Positions 1 to 8,616 are shown, counted from the first letter of the stretch. The stretch is 64,000 nt of DNA from Rubrolithibacter danxiaensis (GCF_047272945.1 NZ_JBKOPS010000014.1:29090-93089), one strand, 5' to 3'. Notes: generated by a model not told the origin, from the letters alone. Translations and numbers: made by a program.

Positions 1-170
1 TCCGCATAATTTTCAGGTTTCAGCTCATTATATCCCATTTTATCATAAGAATAAACTGTGATCTGAGGTTTAAGCGCTTCAGGACTTAATTGAATATAAC
101 CAGGACTGGCACCCGGATTATTAAACTGTGGCCTGGATTTTATTTTTATTGGCTTAAACTTTTTTCTCAT
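1..170 (-). CDS. corA: Magnesium/cobalt transporter CorA, N-terminal part (cut by window edge)
   Basis: Only the first 56 codons are inside the window, read from the ATG at 170 down to the left edge. After a basic start (MRKKFKPIK) comes a PGASPGYI stretch and then QITVYSYDKMGYNEL. This matches the layout of CorA N-termini, where a PGTLVYTG-like segment precedes the first beta strand of the cytoplasmic funnel domain. The pore helices and the GMN motif would lie outside the window, so the family call rests on this short stretch. The gene starts 4 bp after the stop of the WbqC gene, so the two are probably co-transcribed. CorA is an inner-membrane divalent cation channel. Confidence 0.6.
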   Translation of the reverse strand, partial: MRKKFKPIKIKSRPQFNNPGASPGYIQLSPEALKPQITVYSYDKMGYNELKPENYA

Positions 171-174
171 ATCG

Positions 175-783
175 TCAGATAAAATGTGTGCTTTGCGGCC
201 CCTGGTTAAATAACAAATCCACAATACTTAGGTTGGGCATAAAAGAGTTCTTTTCCTCAAAAACCTGAAAATAGGGTTTTGCCGTATAGCTGGAATTAAT
301 TTTTGGATGAATGGACTCCCGGTAATCTTCCCAGCCGGGATAACTGCCTTCGTACACATCTGTCAGCTGGTATTGACTATCTATTTTAAGCAGTTTAAGT
401 AAAAGCTGAAGGATTTCCATGTTATAATCGAAAATAAAATCCCATTTCTTTTCAAAAAAAGGAGCAAAAGCATCTTCATAAAATTCAAAAAAGGCCGAGC
501 TCCGGTAAGAAGTCTGCAGGCTCATCCAATGGAGCCGCTGCCAGTTAAAATCATGACTTATTTTAACATCCCTTACCTTGGTATGCACTTTTGAACCTTT
601 TATTACTGGTACAATTAAATTCAATTTTCCATTAGTGGATTGAATAATAGCCCGGTTCCTATAAGTTTGCTTCGGAAAATGTTCAAACTGTTCAATTAAA
701 AAATTGCTCCTGTTCTTGATGAGTACGTTAAAATATTCTATTGGCGGAAGGTAAAATAATGGTAAAATTGCGCCTTTATTCAT
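175..783 (-). CDS. WbqC family protein
   Basis: This 202-residue protein resembles the WbqC-like family (PF08889), which is common in Bacteroidota and often sits among O-antigen or envelope genes. Its biochemical role is not settled. Family-like features are the opening LPLFYLPPIEYF, the RNR.II segment with the following beta-rich region (NLIVPVIKG), and the central W..LHW..L.T.YR motif with FFEFYED. I chose the ATG at 783 because the longer reading to 834 begins with a TTG codon and adds residues not typical of the family. It is the first gene of a probable two-gene operon with corA. It diverges from the acyltransferase gene starting at 890. Confidence 0.75.
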   Translation of the reverse strand: MNKGAILPLFYLPPIEYFNVLIKNRSNFLIEQFEHFPKQTYRNRAIIQSTNGKLNLIVPVIKGSKVHTKVRDVKISHDFNWQRLHWMSLQTSYRSSAFFEFYEDAFAPFFEKKWDFIFDYNMEILQLLLKLLKIDSQYQLTDVYEGSYPGWEDYRESIHPKINSSYTAKPYFQVFEEKNSFMPNLSIVDLLFNQGPQSTHFI

Positions 784-889
784 TCTATATAGTAAGTTTG
801 TAAACCTGATTGACGAAATTAAGGATAAAAACAAGCTTAATAAAATCAGAACAAATTAAAGGGATCGACGGATCTTTAAGAGTGTTTCA

Positions 890-1768
890 ATGAATTACGT
901 TCTCTACAGAATTACCCGGTTTTTCCTGTATTTAATATCGCTTCTTCCGTTCAGGGTACTTTACCTTTTATCCGATTTCTTTTATTTAGTTATTTATTAT
1001 GTAGTTAAATACCGGAGAGTAGTAGTGCGAACGAACTTGCAAAATGCTTTTCCCGAGAAATCAGAAATGGAAAGAGCGGAGATCGAAAAGAAGTTTTACC
1101 GCTTCCTTACAGATCTGATTCTAGAAACGATTAAAATGCTTTCAATTTCAACAGAAAGTATAAAAAAACGCTTTAAACTAATAAATGCTGAAATTATGCA
1201 AGAGCATTTTAATGCAGGTAGATCTGTGCTACTCGTTTCGGGACATTACGGCAATTGGGAATGGTCAACTATAGGATTACCATTAGGTTTTAAAGAGCCT
1301 TTATTAGTGATTTATAAACCATTGTCTGACAAGAATTTTCAGAAGATGTTTAACTCTATGCGTTCGAAAACAGGAGGAGTTTTAGTTTCGATGAAACAGA
1401 CTTTAAAAAAAATAATAGAATTTAAAGGACAAATTTATTTTGCTGGTTTTGCAAGCGATCAAACTCCACCCCAGGGGGAATCAAAACACTTCACCAACTT
1501 TCTGAATCAGCCCACTTCTGTTTTTCTTGGGGTTGAAAAGATTGCGAAACTAACTAATAACACTATAATCTTCGGGCATTTTGACCGGGTAAAACGAGGT
1601 TACTATACCTGCACTTTTAAAACTTTATTTACCAAACCAAAGGATACAAAAGAGTTTGAAATTACCGAAAGACATACGCGTGAATTAGAACAAATAATAC
1701 AAAAAAAGCCTGAGTTGTGGCTATGGTCGCACAAACGCTGGAAGTTTAAGCCGGAGGATGTGCAATGA
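890..1768 (+). CDS. Lysophospholipid / lipid A-type acyltransferase (LpxL/HtrB family)
   Basis: A 292-residue inner-membrane acyltransferase of the lipid A biosynthesis acyltransferase family, expected to transfer an acyl chain to a lipid A precursor or another lipid. A hydrophobic N-terminal anchor (about residues 8-38) precedes the VRTNLQNAFP segment typical of the family. The catalytic HX4E motif is clear as HYGNWE (H119, E124). The length is normal. The stop codon overlaps the start of the next gene (ATGA, 1765-1768), so this and the glycosyltransferase form a translationally coupled envelope operon. The acyl donor and exact acceptor cannot be read from the sequence. Confidence 0.88.
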   Translation: MNYVLYRITRFFLYLISLLPFRVLYLLSDFFYLVIYYVVKYRRVVVRTNLQNAFPEKSEMERAEIEKKFYRFLTDLILETIKMLSISTESIKKRFKLINAEIMQEHFNAGRSVLLVSGHYGNWEWSTIGLPLGFKEPLLVIYKPLSDKNFQKMFNSMRSKTGGVLVSMKQTLKKIIEFKGQIYFAGFASDQTPPQGESKHFTNFLNQPTSVFLGVEKIAKLTNNTIIFGHFDRVKRGYYTCTFKTLFTKPKDTKEFEITERHTRELEQIIQKKPELWLWSHKRWKFKPEDVQ

Positions 1769-2778
1769 GTAATCCAAAAGTTTCCGTCATCATTCTGAAT
1801 TGGAACGGTAAAAACTATCTCGAGCGATTTCTTCCCTCTGTATGTGCGTCTTCTTACCCAGAACTGGAGATTATCGTTGCCGATAATGCCTCCACCGACG
1901 ATTCAATAGATTTCCTTAATACAAACTTCCCGAAAGTTCGCATTATTGAGAATAAGCAGAATTATGGATTTGCAGGAGGCTATAATAAAGCCTTAGAAAA
2001 AGTACATGCCGATTATTACATTCTTCTAAATTCGGATGTGGAAGTTACTTCCAACTGGATTGAACCGGTAATTTCATTACTCGAAAGCGACAAAACTGTT
2101 GCAGCAGCGCAGCCCAAATTGAAGGATTGGAACAGAAAAGACTTTTTTGAATATGCAGGTGCCGCCGGAGGATTAATAGATAAGTTTGGCTATCCTTTTT
2201 GCAGAGGAAGAATTTTTGATACTATTGAAGAAGATACAGGGCAGTACGAAAGCACAGAGGAAGTATTTTGGGCAAGTGGAGCCGCGTTTTTTATAAGAAG
2301 CTCCTGCTGGAAAGAAGCCCGAGGTTTTAACCCGCATTTTTTTGCTCACATGGAAGAAATAGACCTTTGCTGGCGATTGAAGAACCTGGGTTATAAAGTA
2401 ATGTATTGTCCGGACTCTACTGTATATCACATTGGTGGAGGAACCTTAAATAAAGAGAACCCGCATAAAACCTACCTAAACTTCCGGAACAATTTACTGA
2501 TGCTGTATAAAAACCTGCCTGCCGGACGTGCAGCTTTTATTATTTCCATCCGCTTTTGTTTAGATTTTATTTCACTGTTAAAATTTATCTCCGAAGGCAC
2601 ATTCAAAAACGCATTCGCGATAAATAAGGCACATTTTTATTTCTTAAAAATGATTTTAACTGGCAGTATACATAAGTTAAAAGACTTTTCCAGTTTTAAT
2701 CACAAAGGATTTTTCAGCAAGAGTATTGTTTGGGAATACTTTGCTAGAGGTAAAAGAAAGTACACTGAATTAAACTAA
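1765..2778 (+). CDS. Glycosyltransferase family 2 (rhamnosyltransferase-like)
   Basis: A 337-residue GT-A fold enzyme that probably adds a sugar to a cell-surface glycan. The nucleotide-binding start is VSVIILNWNG, with VADNAS around residue 38. A metal-binding NSD motif (residues 89-91) replaces the canonical DXD. The acid-rich MEEIDLCWR segment (196-204) is typical of the GT2 rhamnosyltransferase-like (WcaA/RfbF) group, and a C-terminal hydrophobic region near 250-290 may bind the membrane. It overlaps the upstream acyltransferase gene by 4 bp and is followed by a hairpin terminator. The sugar donor is unknown. Confidence 0.87.
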   Translation: MSNPKVSVIILNWNGKNYLERFLPSVCASSYPELEIIVADNASTDDSIDFLNTNFPKVRIIENKQNYGFAGGYNKALEKVHADYYILLNSDVEVTSNWIEPVISLLESDKTVAAAQPKLKDWNRKDFFEYAGAAGGLIDKFGYPFCRGRIFDTIEEDTGQYESTEEVFWASGAAFFIRSSCWKEARGFNPHFFAHMEEIDLCWRLKNLGYKVMYCPDSTVYHIGGGTLNKENPHKTYLNFRNNLLMLYKNLPAGRAAFIISIRFCLDFISLLKFISEGTFKNAFAINKAHFYFLKMILTGSIHKLKDFSSFNHKGFFSKSIVWEYFARGKRKYTELN

Positions 2779-2780
2779 AA

Positions 2781-2842
2781 AAGCTGTTTCAGCAGAAGGC
2801 AAAGAATTGGTATTCCGAATTCGCAGCAAACTGAAACAGCTT
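2781..2842. terminator. Hairpin between convergent genes
   Basis: A perfect 12-bp inverted repeat (AAGCTGTTTCAG at 2781-2792 and its complement at 2831-2842) encloses a loop of about 38 nt just after the glycosyltransferase stop. A second repeat with a 10-bp stem (AAAATAGTTG/CAACTATTTT, 2860-2881) abuts the stop codon of the DUF2795 gene on the other strand. Together they plausibly terminate both convergent transcripts, although neither has a long T-run. Confidence 0.5.
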
Positions 2843-2880
2843 CTAATATTGTCTCGTCTAAAATAGTTGTTCAACTATTT

Positions 2881-3102
2881 TTAATACTCATCTTCATTAA
2901 AGAAGAAATCGTCTTTTGTTGGATAATCAGGCCAGATCTCTTCAATATTTTCGTAAGGTTCTCCATCATCCTCCAATGCCTGAAGGTTTTCTATCACTTC
3001 CACTGGTGCACCCGAACGAATTGCGTAATCGATGAGCTCATCTTTTGTAGCAGGCCATGGCGCGTCTTCCAAATGTGATGCTAATTCTAATGTCCAATAC
3101 AT
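2881..3102 (-). CDS. DUF2795 domain-containing protein
   Basis: A 73-residue acidic protein of a small conserved Bacteroidota family (DUF2795, PF11387). Diagnostic stretches are LASHLEDAPWPATKDELIDY, the ENLQALEDDGE segment and a C-terminal WPDYPTKDDF tail. It has no membrane segment or signal peptide. The function is not established. The near-identical spacing of these motifs in family members suggests a structural or regulatory role. It stands alone between hairpins and is preceded by an AT-rich 76-bp region. Confidence 0.8.
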   Translation of the reverse strand: MYWTLELASHLEDAPWPATKDELIDYAIRSGAPVEVIENLQALEDDGEPYENIEEIWPDYPTKDDFFFNEDEY

Positions 3103-3154
3103 AGTCCTACAATTTAAAGTTAATTTTTTCGCAAAAATATAATAATAAAAATAA

Positions 3155-3175
3155 GATTATAAAAAAATTATAATC
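3155..3175 (-). terminator. Terminator of the adenosyltransferase gene
   Basis: An 8-bp inverted repeat (GATTATAA/TTATAATC, 5-nt A/T loop) lies 3 bp past the stop of the minus-strand adenosyltransferase gene. On that strand it is followed by a T-rich tract, consistent with intrinsic termination. The stem is entirely AT-rich apart from the closing pair. Confidence 0.5.
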
Positions 3176-3178
3176 CTG

Positions 3179-3727
3179 TTAAACTCTTGGATGCCACTCA
3201 TTTTCTTGAATTCCTGCATCCTGTGCCAGTTTTCGTGCCAATACAAATAAAAAATCACTTAAGCGATTTAAATATATCAGCACTTTTTCTTCAACATGAC
3301 TCTCTTCAGCTAAATGTACTACTGCACGCTCCGCCCGCCGACAAACACACCGGGCTACATGACAAAATGAAATGCTGTTACTTCCGCCTGGCAATATAAA
3401 ATTTTTCAGAGGCTGAAGTTCATTTTCCATACGGTCTATTTCATTTTCCAGTAGTTCAATATCCTTTTCGTACAAATCCGGGATTTTCATTTTAGACTTT
3501 TCCGGATCAGATGCTAAAACCGAACCAATTGTAAAAAGCCTGTCCTGTATTTCTTTTAAAACGTTTTTATAAGAATTATTGATATCAAAATCCCGAATCA
3601 GGCCTATATACGAATTAAGCTCATCAATTGTTCCATAACTTTCTATACGAATATTATATTTAGGTACACGCGTGCCTCCAATTAAAGAAGTATAGCCCTT
3701 ATCGCCCGTTTTAGTATAAATTTTCAT
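3179..3727 (-). CDS. Cob(I)alamin / cob(I)yrinic acid a,c-diamide adenosyltransferase, PduO type
   Basis: This 182-residue enzyme makes adenosylcobalamin by moving the 5'-deoxyadenosyl group of ATP to reduced cobalt. The PduO-type (MMAB-like) family is shown by the N-terminal ATP-binding stretch TKTGDKGYTSLIGG with the nearby GTIDELNS motif, and by the later CRRAERAVV helix that carries the conserved arginine and glutamate. Length and motif order are normal. It is flanked by an apparent terminator and diverges from the thioesterase gene. No other cobalamin gene is in the window, so the organism may salvage corrinoids. Confidence 0.92.
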   Translation of the reverse strand: MKIYTKTGDKGYTSLIGGTRVPKYNIRIESYGTIDELNSYIGLIRDFDINNSYKNVLKEIQDRLFTIGSVLASDPEKSKMKIPDLYEKDIELLENEIDRMENELQPLKNFILPGGSNSISFCHVARCVCRRAERAVVHLAEESHVEEKVLIYLNRLSDFLFVLARKLAQDAGIQENEWHPRV

Positions 3728-3813
3728 GTCTATGTTCTTTAAAACTCTGCCAAATTATCTGCCAATATAACCGTGGCAATATTATTGAATCTGTCTAATC
3801 AGATTTTAAACAT

Positions 3814-4230
3814 ATGAATTTTCATACACGTAAATGGATAAAACCTGAAGATTTAAATCCGAATGGTTCTTTATTTGGAGGAAGCCTTTTGCGCTGGATA
3901 GACGAAGAGGCGGCAATTTATGCAATCGTACAACTTGAAAACGACCTTGTTGTAACGAAATATATTTCTGAGATCAACTTTGTAAGTTCGGCAAAACAGG
4001 GAGATATTATTGAATTAGGAATAACAGCTACTCATTTCGGGCGTACTTCACTTACCATGTGCTGCGAAGTGCGAAATAAAATAACCCGGAAAAGCATATT
4101 AACAATTGATAAAATTGTTTTTGTCAATCTGAATGCGCAGGGCGAACCTACCCCTCATGGCAAAACACAGATTAAATACATCGAAGAACAGTTCGTTAAC
4201 GGTACAAACAACAGCGGAAAGCTTTCTTAA
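3814..4230 (+). CDS. Acyl-CoA thioesterase (hotdog fold, YciA-like)
   Basis: A 138-residue hotdog-fold thioesterase expected to hydrolyse acyl-CoA to free fatty acid and CoA in the cytoplasm. The NPNGSLFGG segment leads into LLRWIDEEAAI on the hot-dog helix, which carries the conserved aspartate. A beta-sheet region follows (VVTKYISEINFVSS, then GDIIELGITATHFGRTSL). This is the usual layout of the YciA/acyl-CoA hydrolase group. It converges with the ABC ATPase gene, and a hairpin spans its stop codon. Substrate chain length is unknown. Confidence 0.85.
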   Translation: MNFHTRKWIKPEDLNPNGSLFGGSLLRWIDEEAAIYAIVQLENDLVVTKYISEINFVSSAKQGDIIELGITATHFGRTSLTMCCEVRNKITRKSILTIDKIVFVNLNAQGEPTPHGKTQIKYIEEQFVNGTNNSGKLS

Positions 4231-4239
4231 TTTTCCGCT
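4213..4239. terminator. Bidirectional hairpin spanning two convergent stop codons
   Basis: AGCGGAAA (4213-4220) and TTTCCGCT (4232-4239) form a perfect 8-bp stem with an 11-nt loop. The thioesterase stop codon lies in the loop, and the stem reaches the last base of the convergent ABC ATPase gene at 4239. This is a compact shared terminator candidate. Confidence 0.45.
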
Positions 4240-5000
4240 TATTGGATCTGCTCAAAATCCAGCCCTTTTTCCCTCAGGTCCTTAAGGCGTGGAGAAACTG
4301 ATTTTACATTTTCGTTTATGTAATCGTTCTCAATAAGTCCGTCACGCATCCGTACTATACGATGCGCATGCTGCGCAATATCTTCTTCGTGTGTTACCAG
4401 GATAATGGTATTGCCTTTTGAATGGATTTCTTCCATCAGGCCCATAATTTCTACAGATGTTTTGGTATCAAGGTTTCCCGTTGGCTCATCCGCAAGGATA
4501 ATAGAAGGATTATTTATAAGTGCCCGTGCAACAGCAACACGCTGACGCTGCCCGCCGGAAAGCTCATTTGGTTTATGATCAATTCTGTTCCCCAAACCTA
4601 CGTTTTCCAGGGCTTTTTTTGCTCTCTCTTCACGGGAAGTTTTGCCTATCCCTGAATATATCAGCGGCAAAGCCACGTTCTCTAATGCCGAAGAGCGGGG
4701 TAAAAGATTAAAAGTTTGAAATACAAAGCCAATTTCTTTGTTTCTTACTTCCGCAAGCTCATTATCTGACATGTGGCTAACGTTTATTCCATTAAGAATA
4801 TACTCTCCCTTTGTAGGAGTATCCAGGCATCCAAGAATATTCATCAGCGTTGATTTTCCTGAACCGGAAGGGCCCATTAAAGCAACAAACTCACCTTTTT
4901 TAATATCAAGGCTTACCGACTTTAAAGCATGTATTGTTTCTGCACCAATCACATATTTGCGACCAATATCATTGATGGTTATTAAGGGCTGTTGTGTCAT
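4239..5000 (-). CDS. ABC transporter ATP-binding protein (LolD/MacB type)
   Basis: A 253-residue ABC ATPase. It has Walker A GPSGSGKST, the signature LSGGQRQRVAVARAL, Walker B ILADEPTGNLD and the H-loop region VTHEED. The NILGCLDTPTKGEY segment is characteristic of the LolD/MacB/FtsE type VII-related group, which powers lipoprotein release or mechanotransmission rather than classical transport. No permease gene is adjacent. It is the last gene of the plsC-gatC-ABC minus-strand cluster, and its membrane partner must be encoded elsewhere. The substrate is unknown. Confidence 0.9.
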   Translation of the reverse strand: MTQQPLITINDIGRKYVIGAETIHALKSVSLDIKKGEFVALMGPSGSGKSTLMNILGCLDTPTKGEYILNGINVSHMSDNELAEVRNKEIGFVFQTFNLLPRSSALENVALPLIYSGIGKTSREERAKKALENVGLGNRIDHKPNELSGGQRQRVAVARALINNPSIILADEPTGNLDTKTSVEIMGLMEEIHSKGNTIILVTHEEDIAQHAHRIVRMRDGLIENDYINENVKSVSPRLKDLREKGLDFEQIQ

Positions 5001-5032
5001 ACCTGGTTTAGACCCTACACTGGCTTAATTTG

Positions 5033-5335
5033 TTACAAACCTGCTGATTTATCAATTACCTTGGCAACCTTAAAGTATTGACCATCCTGGTTGGGGGCAT
5101 TTTTCAATGCTTCTTCCAGACTGATTTCCTGTTTCACCACATCTTCCCGAAAGACATTCACTTCATCAGTCATATAAATTAAAGGCGCTACACCTGCTGT
5201 ATCAAGCTCATTCAGCTTTTCCATAAAGCTCAATATTTTATTCATATCCTCCAGCAGGTTCTCTTTTTCCGATTCAGACACTTCAAGTCTGGCCAGATGA
5301 GCAATTTTTGAGATTGTATCGTTATTAAGTTGCAT
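5033..5335 (-). CDS. gatC: Asp/Glu-tRNA amidotransferase subunit C
   Basis: GatC is the small scaffold subunit of the GatCAB amidotransferase, which converts Glu-tRNA(Gln) or Asp-tRNA(Asn) to Gln-tRNA or Asn-tRNA. The 100-residue protein has the family hallmarks: ISKIAHLARLEVSESE near the start, a helix with INKILSFMEKLNELDT-like content, VAPLIYM, and the conserved FREDVV motif. gatA and gatB are not in the window. Its 5' end overlaps the end of plsC by 11 bp, indicating coupling. Confidence 0.92.
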   Translation of the reverse strand: MQLNNDTISKIAHLARLEVSESEKENLLEDMNKILSFMEKLNELDTAGVAPLIYMTDEVNVFREDVVKQEISLEEALKNAPNQDGQYFKVAKVIDKSAGL

Positions 5336-6062
5336 TTTTATTTAATTCTGAACAGATAATCCGGTACGTTTTTTCTCTCAGAGAATCTATATCATCCAAA
5401 GTTAAACCTTTTGTTTCAATTGGCTCGTGAATACGAATATCGCAAATCCCCGGGCTACTTCCCAATTTAGAGCCATCATCCCACATTTTTTTCCAAAGAT
5501 TCAAACATGTTACCGGAATTACTGGTATTTGCTGTTCAATTGCAAGGCGAAAAGGTCCGTTTTTAAACGACTGCAGAACCGGCGGATAAACATCTGCTAT
5601 AGTGCCCTCGGGGAAAACCACCAGGCTCATTCCTTTTTTAACATACTCCTCTCCTCTTTTAAATGCACGAAAAGAGCTTATTTTACTCTCCCTGTTTACG
5701 GGGATATCAACTGATCGGAAAAACAAACCAGTAATCGGGTTGTCGAGCAATTCGTCTTTTCCCATAAATGCAAAATTCGATTTTACAAGAACAGAAATGG
5801 CTGAAATATCAAGAATAGAGGCATGATTGGGGCAGATAATATATGTACCAGACCAATCTATTTCCTTCTCATATTCAAAAACATAAAAAAAACCGGCTGC
5901 AAAAGACGTGGAAAATGCGAATAGCCGGCGAAGCTTGTTAAGAACAGGAAACCTTTCAAATTTCCTTGAATAGAAATAAAGCAAGGGATATAACAGAACA
6001 AAGAAAAAAATCACACTAAGAAGATAAAAACAACGGTGCACTTTCTTTAAAAGACGTTTCAT
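5325..6062 (-). CDS. plsC: 1-acyl-sn-glycerol-3-phosphate acyltransferase
   Basis: A 245-residue membrane acyltransferase that makes phosphatidic acid from lysophosphatidic acid. An N-terminal hydrophobic segment (about residues 12-30) precedes the catalytic NHASILD motif (HX4D, H80 and D85). The acceptor-binding region includes FPEGT (150-154), and a VIPVTCLN-like strand lies downstream. The length is ordinary. It is the first gene of a minus-strand cluster with gatC and an ABC ATPase, and diverges from trpS 41 bp away. The family includes other acceptors, so the symbol is a best guess. Confidence 0.88.
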   Translation of the reverse strand: MKRLLKKVHRCFYLLSVIFFFVLLYPLLYFYSRKFERFPVLNKLRRLFAFSTSFAAGFFYVFEYEKEIDWSGTYIICPNHASILDISAISVLVKSNFAFMGKDELLDNPITGLFFRSVDIPVNRESKISSFRAFKRGEEYVKKGMSLVVFPEGTIADVYPPVLQSFKNGPFRLAIEQQIPVIPVTCLNLWKKMWDDGSKLGSSPGICDIRIHEPIETKGLTLDDIDSLREKTYRIICSELNKNAT

Positions 6063-6088
6063 GCTTCATCAAAAATAGAAAAAATACT

Positions 6089-6096
6089 TACTTTCG
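6089..6096 (+). promoter_or_regulatory. Possible -7 box close to the trpS start
   Basis: TACTTTCG matches 7 of 8 positions of the Bacteroidota -7 box TAnnTTTG and ends 7 bp before the trpS ATG. If used, transcription would begin at or next to the start codon. No matching -33 element was identified. Confidence 0.3.
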
Positions 6097-6103
6097 CCGT
6101 ATT

Positions 6104-7099
6104 ATGGAAACTGTTGTAAGTGGCATTCGGAGTACAGGCAAGTTACATCTGGGCAATTATTACGGAGCTGTTAAAAACTTCTTAAAAATGCAGGATGAAT
6201 ATAACTGCTTTTTCTTTATTGCCGATTATCATTCATTAACTACGCATCCAACTTCAGAACATCTGCATGATAATGTAAAACAGGTATTGGTTGAATATCT
6301 TGCCGCCGGTATTGATCCGGAAAAAGCTACTATTTATATTCAGTCGGATGTGCCACAAATTGCCGAATTGTATCTTTTCCTTAATATGAACGCTTATTTG
6401 GGCGAACTGGAAAGAAGCACCTCTTTTAAGGATAAAGTAAGGGCAAATCCGGAGAATGTGAATGCCGGCTTACTTACCTATCCTGTTTTAATGGCGGCAG
6501 ATATAATTATTCATAAAGCAACCAAAGTACCGGTTGGAAAAGACCAGGAACAACATCTGGAAATGGCAAGGACCTTCGGGAACCGGTTTAACAGATTGTA
6601 TAAAACCGATTATTTTCCAGAGCCTTACGCTTTTTCTTTTTCGGAGAAACTGGTGAAGGTTCCGGGTCTGGATGGAAAAGGAAAAATGGGAAAATCGGAA
6701 GGCGAAGGCAATGCGGTTTTTCTGTCTGACGAACCTGAATTTATCAAAAAAAAAGTGATGCGTGCTGTAAGCGACAGCGGACCAACGGAAGAAAACCAGG
6801 AAAAACCGGAAGCAATTCAAAACCTGTTTGACTTAATGAGGATAGTTTCTTCTGAAGACACTTATTCACATTTTAATAATCTGTACAATACCTGCCAGAT
6901 CCGTTACGGCGACTTAAAGAAACAACTTGCCGAAGATATTATTCTTACTACAACAGACATAAGAACCCGGATAAAAGAAATAGGTGCAGATTCTGATTAT
7001 CTGAGAAAAGTAGCAAAATTGGGCGCAGAAAAGGCCCGGGAAAGTGCTTCGAAAACAATTAAGGAAGTGAGAGAGATTATCGGATTTAAAAGTTTTTAA
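6104..7099 (+). CDS. trpS: Tryptophanyl-tRNA synthetase
   Basis: TrpRS charges tRNA-Trp with tryptophan. The 331-residue class I synthetase has SGIRSTGKLHLGNYYG at residues 6-21 (HIGH-type motif HLGN), the tryptophan-pocket region around YPVLMAADI, VPVGKDQEQHLE, and the KMSKS-type motif KMGKS at 194-198. Length and motif order are typical. It appears monocistronic, with a 93-bp gap before the next gene. Confidence 0.96.
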   Translation: METVVSGIRSTGKLHLGNYYGAVKNFLKMQDEYNCFFFIADYHSLTTHPTSEHLHDNVKQVLVEYLAAGIDPEKATIYIQSDVPQIAELYLFLNMNAYLGELERSTSFKDKVRANPENVNAGLLTYPVLMAADIIIHKATKVPVGKDQEQHLEMARTFGNRFNRLYKTDYFPEPYAFSFSEKLVKVPGLDGKGKMGKSEGEGNAVFLSDEPEFIKKKVMRAVSDSGPTEENQEKPEAIQNLFDLMRIVSSEDTYSHFNNLYNTCQIRYGDLKKQLAEDIILTTTDIRTRIKEIGADSDYLRKVAKLGAEKARESASKTIKEVREIIGFKSF

Positions 7100-7192
7100 T
7101 AAAAAAGCAGTCTAAATTATATAATAAGCTTGTTTTTGTCGATATTAAACCAGTTTTTGGGTTAAATCTTAATTTTCAATTCTATTTATCAG

Positions 7193-7807
7193 ATGCACAT
7201 TGCAATAGTAGGAAATATTGGTGCAGGCAAAACTACGCTCACTGAATTACTTTCAAAACATTTAGGCTGGGAGCCGCAATTCGAAACTGTAGAGAATAAT
7301 CCTTATTTAGAGGATTTTTACAGCGACATGAAACGCTGGAGTTTTAATTTACAGATCTATTTTCTGAACAGCCGTTTTGTACAGTTGATTGATATTCAGA
7401 AAAACAAACAGAATATTATCCAGGACCGGACCATTTATGAAGACGCTTACATTTTTGCTGAAAATCTTCATGATATGGGGTTAATGACGACACGCGATTA
7501 CGAAAATTACCGGGCAATATTCGATAATATCATATCTTTTGTAAAGCCACCCGATCTGCTGATTTATCTTAAAGCATCTGTTCCAACTCTGGTAAACAAC
7601 ATTCAGCGTAGAGGCCGTGAATACGAAGCCGGTATTCGCCTCGACTACCTCTCTAAACTGAACGACAAATACAAAAAGTGGATTGACGGTTACAAAGAAG
7701 GAAAACTATTAATTTTAGATAAAGACAAACTTGACTTTGCAAACAATCCGGAAGATCTGGGATACATAATACAAAGTATAGAACGCGAAACGCACGGCTT
7801 ATTCTAA
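7193..7807 (+). CDS. Deoxynucleoside kinase
   Basis: A 204-residue kinase that phosphorylates a deoxynucleoside (dAdo/dGuo-kinase family) for nucleotide salvage. The P-loop GNIGAGKTT is at residues 7-15. The family DRT/S motif appears as QDRTIYEDAY, and a lid region RRGREYE lies near the centre. Length is normal for the bacterial dGK/dAK group. The exact base preference cannot be read. It is followed 62 bp downstream by kdsB on the same strand. Confidence 0.9.
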   Translation: MHIAIVGNIGAGKTTLTELLSKHLGWEPQFETVENNPYLEDFYSDMKRWSFNLQIYFLNSRFVQLIDIQKNKQNIIQDRTIYEDAYIFAENLHDMGLMTTRDYENYRAIFDNIISFVKPPDLLIYLKASVPTLVNNIQRRGREYEAGIRLDYLSKLNDKYKKWIDGYKEGKLLILDKDKLDFANNPEDLGYIIQSIERETHGLF

Positions 7808-7869
7808 TCACTCCTATTTTAAAAAGAGAAAATTTGATATCCGGAGAGCAACTAAACATTTGAATTAAA

Positions 7870-8616
7870 ATGAAGAAAAGTGCCATTCTTGGAATAATAC
7901 CTGCCCGTTTTGCTTCTACCCGCTTTCCGGGAAAACCCTTAGCTGATATTGAAGGGAAAACAATGATTCAACGGGTTTATGAACAGGCATTAAAATCAGA
8001 AAAGCTGGATGAAGTAGTAGTTGCAACGGATGATGAGCGGATTCTTTTGCACCTTCATGAACTTGGTTATAAAGCAATTTTAACTTCAGCCGCACATCAG
8101 AGCGGAACCGACCGGTGTGCAGAAGTTGCTAAGAAACTTCCGGGCTTTGATGTTATAATAAATATCCAGGGCGATGAACCTTTTATCAATCCTATACAAA
8201 TTGACCTGGTTTGTACCTGCTTTGCCGATGAGGACACCACTTTAGCTACTTTAGTAAAAGAAATAAACAGCCCGGAAGAACTTACCAATACAAATTCTCC
8301 TAAAGTTGTGTTAAATAAGCGTTCTGAAGCTATTTATTTCAGTCGCAGCCCTATCCCCCATTTCCGGGGAAAAGAAATGTCAGAGTGGTTAAAAAATACA
8401 ATCTACTATAAACATATCGGGATTTATGGCTACCGTACAGATAGCCTGCTTGCGATAACACAATTACCCCTTTCTGCATTAGAAAAAGCAGAAGCATTGG
8501 AACAGCTTCGCTGGATAGAAAACGGCTATAAAATTCGTGTTGCTGTTACTGATATTGAAACACTTGCCGTAGATACTCCGGAAGATCTCCTGAAAATCAG
8601 AAAGGAATATTTTTAA
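7870..8616 (+). CDS. kdsB: 3-deoxy-manno-octulosonate cytidylyltransferase
   Basis: KdsB activates Kdo as CMP-Kdo for the lipopolysaccharide core. The 248-residue protein has the CTP-binding motif PARFASTRFPGKPL (11-24), the VVATDDERI strand, NIQGDEPFI, and RSPIPHFR in the sugar-binding region. These are family hallmarks in the correct order. It confirms an LPS-bearing envelope together with the acyltransferase at 890 and the GT9 enzyme at 25570. Confidence 0.95.
   Translation: MKKSAILGIIPARFASTRFPGKPLADIEGKTMIQRVYEQALKSEKLDEVVVATDDERILLHLHELGYKAILTSAAHQSGTDRCAEVAKKLPGFDVIINIQGDEPFINPIQIDLVCTCFADEDTTLATLVKEINSPEELTNTNSPKVVLNKRSEAIYFSRSPIPHFRGKEMSEWLKNTIYYKHIGIYGYRTDSLLAITQLPLSALEKAEALEQLRWIENGYKIRVAVTDIETLAVDTPEDLLKIRKEYF

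Noticed and set aside
2860..2881. Palindrome AAAATAGTTG/CAACTATTTT as an operator
   Set aside because: It overlaps the stop codon of the DUF2795 gene in a convergent region, which fits a terminator better than a binding site.
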